64,000 nt of DNA from Aquamicrobium defluvii (GTDB lineage Bacteria; Pseudomonadota; Alphaproteobacteria; Rhizobiales; Rhizobiaceae). Within the stretch, counting starts at the first letter, position 1; every line of letters starts with the position of its first letter. Location of the stretch: positions 62,001 through 126,000 of the forward strand of contig NZ_SNZF01000002.1 of NCBI RefSeq assembly GCF_004363725.1, given 5' to 3'. Position numbers and translations under genes: made by a program. The notes beneath the pieces were generated by a model that saw nothing but the letters and a program-made list of their open reading frames with translations, ran no database searches and had not been told where the DNA came from. This document shows positions 62,156 to 64,000 of the stretch, one piece after another.

Positions 62156-64000
62156 TCAGCCGCGCAGCACGCCGCCGGTCTGCTTCTTCACATTCTCGAC
62201 GATTCGACCGGCCAGCGCCTCGAAATCCTCATCCGTGAGGGTCTTCTCGACCGGCTGGATAGTGACTTCGATGGCGATGGATTTCCTGCCCTCGCCCAGC
62301 GAAGCGCCCTCGAAAATGTCGAACACATTGACGTCGGTAACCAGCTTCTTGTCGGCGGAAAGCGCTGCCTTGACCAGTGACCCGGCCTCGACCGCCTTTT
62401 CAACCACGAAGGCGAAATCGCGTTTCACCGCCTGGAAGGCGGAAAGCTCCAGCTTCGGCTTGGTGCGGGTCGGCCTGGCCTTGGGCTCGGGGATTGCATC
62501 CACGAACACCTCGAAACCGGCCAGCGGCCCGCTGGCATCGAGCGCCTCCAGCACCTTCGGATGGAATTCGCCGAAATGGCCGAGCACCACCTTGGGGCCG
62601 AGCTTGATGACGCCCGAACGGCCCGGATGATACCAGCCGGGCGCGGCGGCCTCGATCTGCAAACGGTCCACCGGCGCGCCGCAGGCTTCCAGAACGGCGA
62701 TCGCGTCGGCCTTGGCGTCGTAGACGCCGACCGGGGCGGCATTGCCGTTCCAGTAGCGGCCCGAGCCTTCCAGCTTCGCGGTGCCGCGACGGATGCCGGC
62801 GGCAACGCGGCGCTGCCTGTCGGGCGTATCGCCCTCATAGGTGCCGGACACCTCGAACAGGGCGACGTCGCCCATGCCGCGATCCGCATTGCACTGCGCG
62901 GCGGCGATCAGGCCGGGCAGCAGCGAGGGCCGCATGTCCGACATGTCGGCGGCAATGGGATTGGCGAGCTTCAGCCCCGCCTGCCCGCCGCCGAACAGTT
63001 CGGCGTGTCTTGCCGGGATGAACGACCAGGTGACCGCTTCCAGCATGCCGCGCACCGCCAGAGCGCGCCGGGCGAAGCGGCTGCGGATCTGCAAGGTGGT
63101 GAGGATCTTGCCGTTGACCGCGTCGTGGCTGGACAACGGGCGCGGCTCGATCTCGTCGACGCCGTGGATGCGCATCACCTCCTCCACCAGATCGGCCTTG
63201 CCGTCGACATCCGGCCGCCAGGACGGCACCTCGACATCGACCACATCGCCATTGCCGAGCGGCCTGAAGCCGAGACGGCTCAGGATCGACAGGCTTTCGT
63301 CCTTCGGCACGTCGAGGCCGGTGAGCCGCTTGACCTCCGACAGCGGGAAGGAAACGATTTTCGGCGTGTGGCCGGCATAGCCGACGACCTGCGCCTCGCC
63401 CGGTTCGCCGCCGCACAGGTCCAGCACCATGCGGGTGGCCAGTTCCAGTCCCGGCACCATGAACTCGGGATCGACGCCGCGCTCGAAGCGGTATCGGGCG
63501 TCGGTGATGATGCCGAGCGTGCGCCCGGTGCGGGCGACGTTGAGCGCATCCCAAAGTGCGGATTCGATCAGCACGTCGGTGGTGTTCTCGTCGCAGCCGG
63601 AATGCTCGCCGCCCATGATGCCGGCGATGGATTCGACGCCGTTGTCGTCGGCGATGACGCACATGTCGGCCTTCAGCTCATAATCGCGCCCGTCCAGCGC
63701 CAGCACCGTCTCGCCATCCTTGGCCCGGCGCACCACGAGATTGCCGGCGACCTTGGCGGCGTCGAACACATGCAGAGGCCGGCCGCGGTCGAAGGTGACG
63801 TAGTTGGTGATGTCGACCAGCGTGTTGATGGGGCGCAGGCCGATGGCCAGCAGCCGCTGCTGCATCCACTTCGGCGACGGACCGTTCTTCACCCCGCGCA
63901 CGAGGCGCAGCGCGAAGCCGGGGCACAGGTCGGGCGCCTCGATGGTCAGTTTGACCGGGCATTCACCCTTGCCGGCGACCGGTTCGACGGGAGCCTCCTT
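62156..64000 (-). CDS. pheT: Phenylalanine-tRNA ligase beta subunit (5' end outside window)
   Basis: The C-terminal ~614 residues of PheT; the normal length is about 800. The sequence is open to the right edge ([32 protein letters not shown]), so ATG or GTG codons inside are not the start. B3/B4 domain: [26 protein letters not shown] and [17 protein letters not shown]. The catalytic-core-like part has [14 protein letters not shown], and the C-terminal anticodon-binding FDX-ACB domain has [17 protein letters not shown] and [23 protein letters not shown]. It pairs with PheS to charge tRNA-Phe. It is convergent with the aldo/keto reductase, 58 bases away. Confidence 0.97.
   Translation of the reverse strand, partial: KEAPVEPVAGKGECPVKLTIEAPDLCPGFALRLVRGVKNGPSPKWMQQRLLAIGLRPINTLVDITNYVTFDRGRPLHVFDAAKVAGNLVVRRAKDGETVLALDGRDYELKADMCVIADDNGVESIAGIMGGEHSGCDENTTDVLIESALWDALNVARTGRTLGIITDARYRFERGVDPEFMVPGLELATRMVLDLCGGEPGEAQVVGYAGHTPKIVSFPLSEVKRLTGLDVPKDESLSILSRLGFRPLGNGDVVDVEVPSWRPDVDGKADLVEEVMRIHGVDEIEPRPLSSHDAVNGKILTTLQIRSRFARRALAVRGMLEAVTWSFIPARHAELFGGGQAGLKLANPIAADMSDMRPSLLPGLIAAAQCNADRGMGDVALFEVSGTYEGDTPDRQRRVAAGIRRGTAKLEGSGRYWNGNAAPVGVYDAKADAIAVLEACGAPVDRLQIEAAAPGWYHPGRSGVIKLGPKVVLGHFGEFHPKVLEALDASGPLAGFEVFVDAIPEPKARPTRTKPKLELSAFQAVKRDFAFVVEKAVEAGSLVKAALSADKKLVTDVNVFDIFEGASLGEGRKSIAIEVTIQPVEKTLTDEDFEALAGRIVENVKKQTGGVLRG

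Noticed and set aside
62156..63901. Taking pheT as a complete 581-residue gene starting at 63901
   Set aside because: Family-like sequence continues without a stop to the window edge, so the gene is truncated by the window and that GTG is internal.

Overview
This is a GC-rich window from an alphaproteobacterial chromosome, most likely of the order Hyphomicrobiales (Rhizobiales), in the Mesorhizobium/Nitratireductor/Phyllobacteriaceae neighbourhood. That placement is inferred from a gcrA gene, a SAM-II riboswitch before metZ, an Irr-type iron box, a two-domain dCTP deaminase and a typical rhizobial gene mix. Most of the window is ordinary chromosome; one mobile element interrupts a housekeeping gene.

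Layout. 1-5700: an edge-truncated P-loop sugar/nucleoside kinase with a companion gene, a DacF-type D,D-carboxypeptidase lipoprotein, then phoU, phoR and a divergent ppk2 (phosphate sensing and polyphosphate, without pst genes). 5.6-16 kb: a membrane glycosyltransferase, gcrA with a cluster of GANTC sites upstream, argD-argF, hslO, apaG, metZ under a SAM-II riboswitch plus terminator, dCTP deaminase, an amino-acid binding protein and a glycine-zipper lipoprotein. 17.4-25.3 kb: remnants of LLM flavin monooxygenases, then a LacI-controlled operon (gluconokinase, amidase, polyol-type ABC transporter) with a perfect 18-bp operator palindrome. 25.5-34.7 kb: tRNA-Gly(CCC), a MATE exporter, pyrD, a LuxR-type response regulator facing a CrbS-like SSS-hybrid kinase, and mscL. 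34.7-42.4 kb: an iron island around an Irr-box-like palindrome (ferredoxin-reductase-type flavoprotein, imelysin, bfd, bfr, DUF1111 dihaem protein, second imelysin, DUF1513).

42.6-51.7 kb is the most unusual part. comM (yifB) is split at the codons just before its Walker A motif by a 7,547-bp element. Removing the element restores a 510-codon comM exactly in frame. The element carries a large serine recombinase next to its left end, a MmeI-like single-chain restriction-modification enzyme, a truncated Rha-domain gene, a small resolvase next to its right end, and a family of about 90-bp dispersed repeats. Reconstructed attB and attP sites both show inverted arms at identical spacing around a shared ATGAG core, which predicts an AG crossover dinucleotide.

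51.9-64 kb: a glycine betaine/proline-type ABC operon downstream of a LysR gene, hrpB, a Gfo/Idh/MocA oxidoreductase, a second LysR gene divergent from an aldo/keto reductase, and pheT running off the right edge.

Start sites were chosen from Shine-Dalgarno spacing where possible; several differ from the longest open frame. Functional calls rest on motif and family recognition by eye, with no database search.
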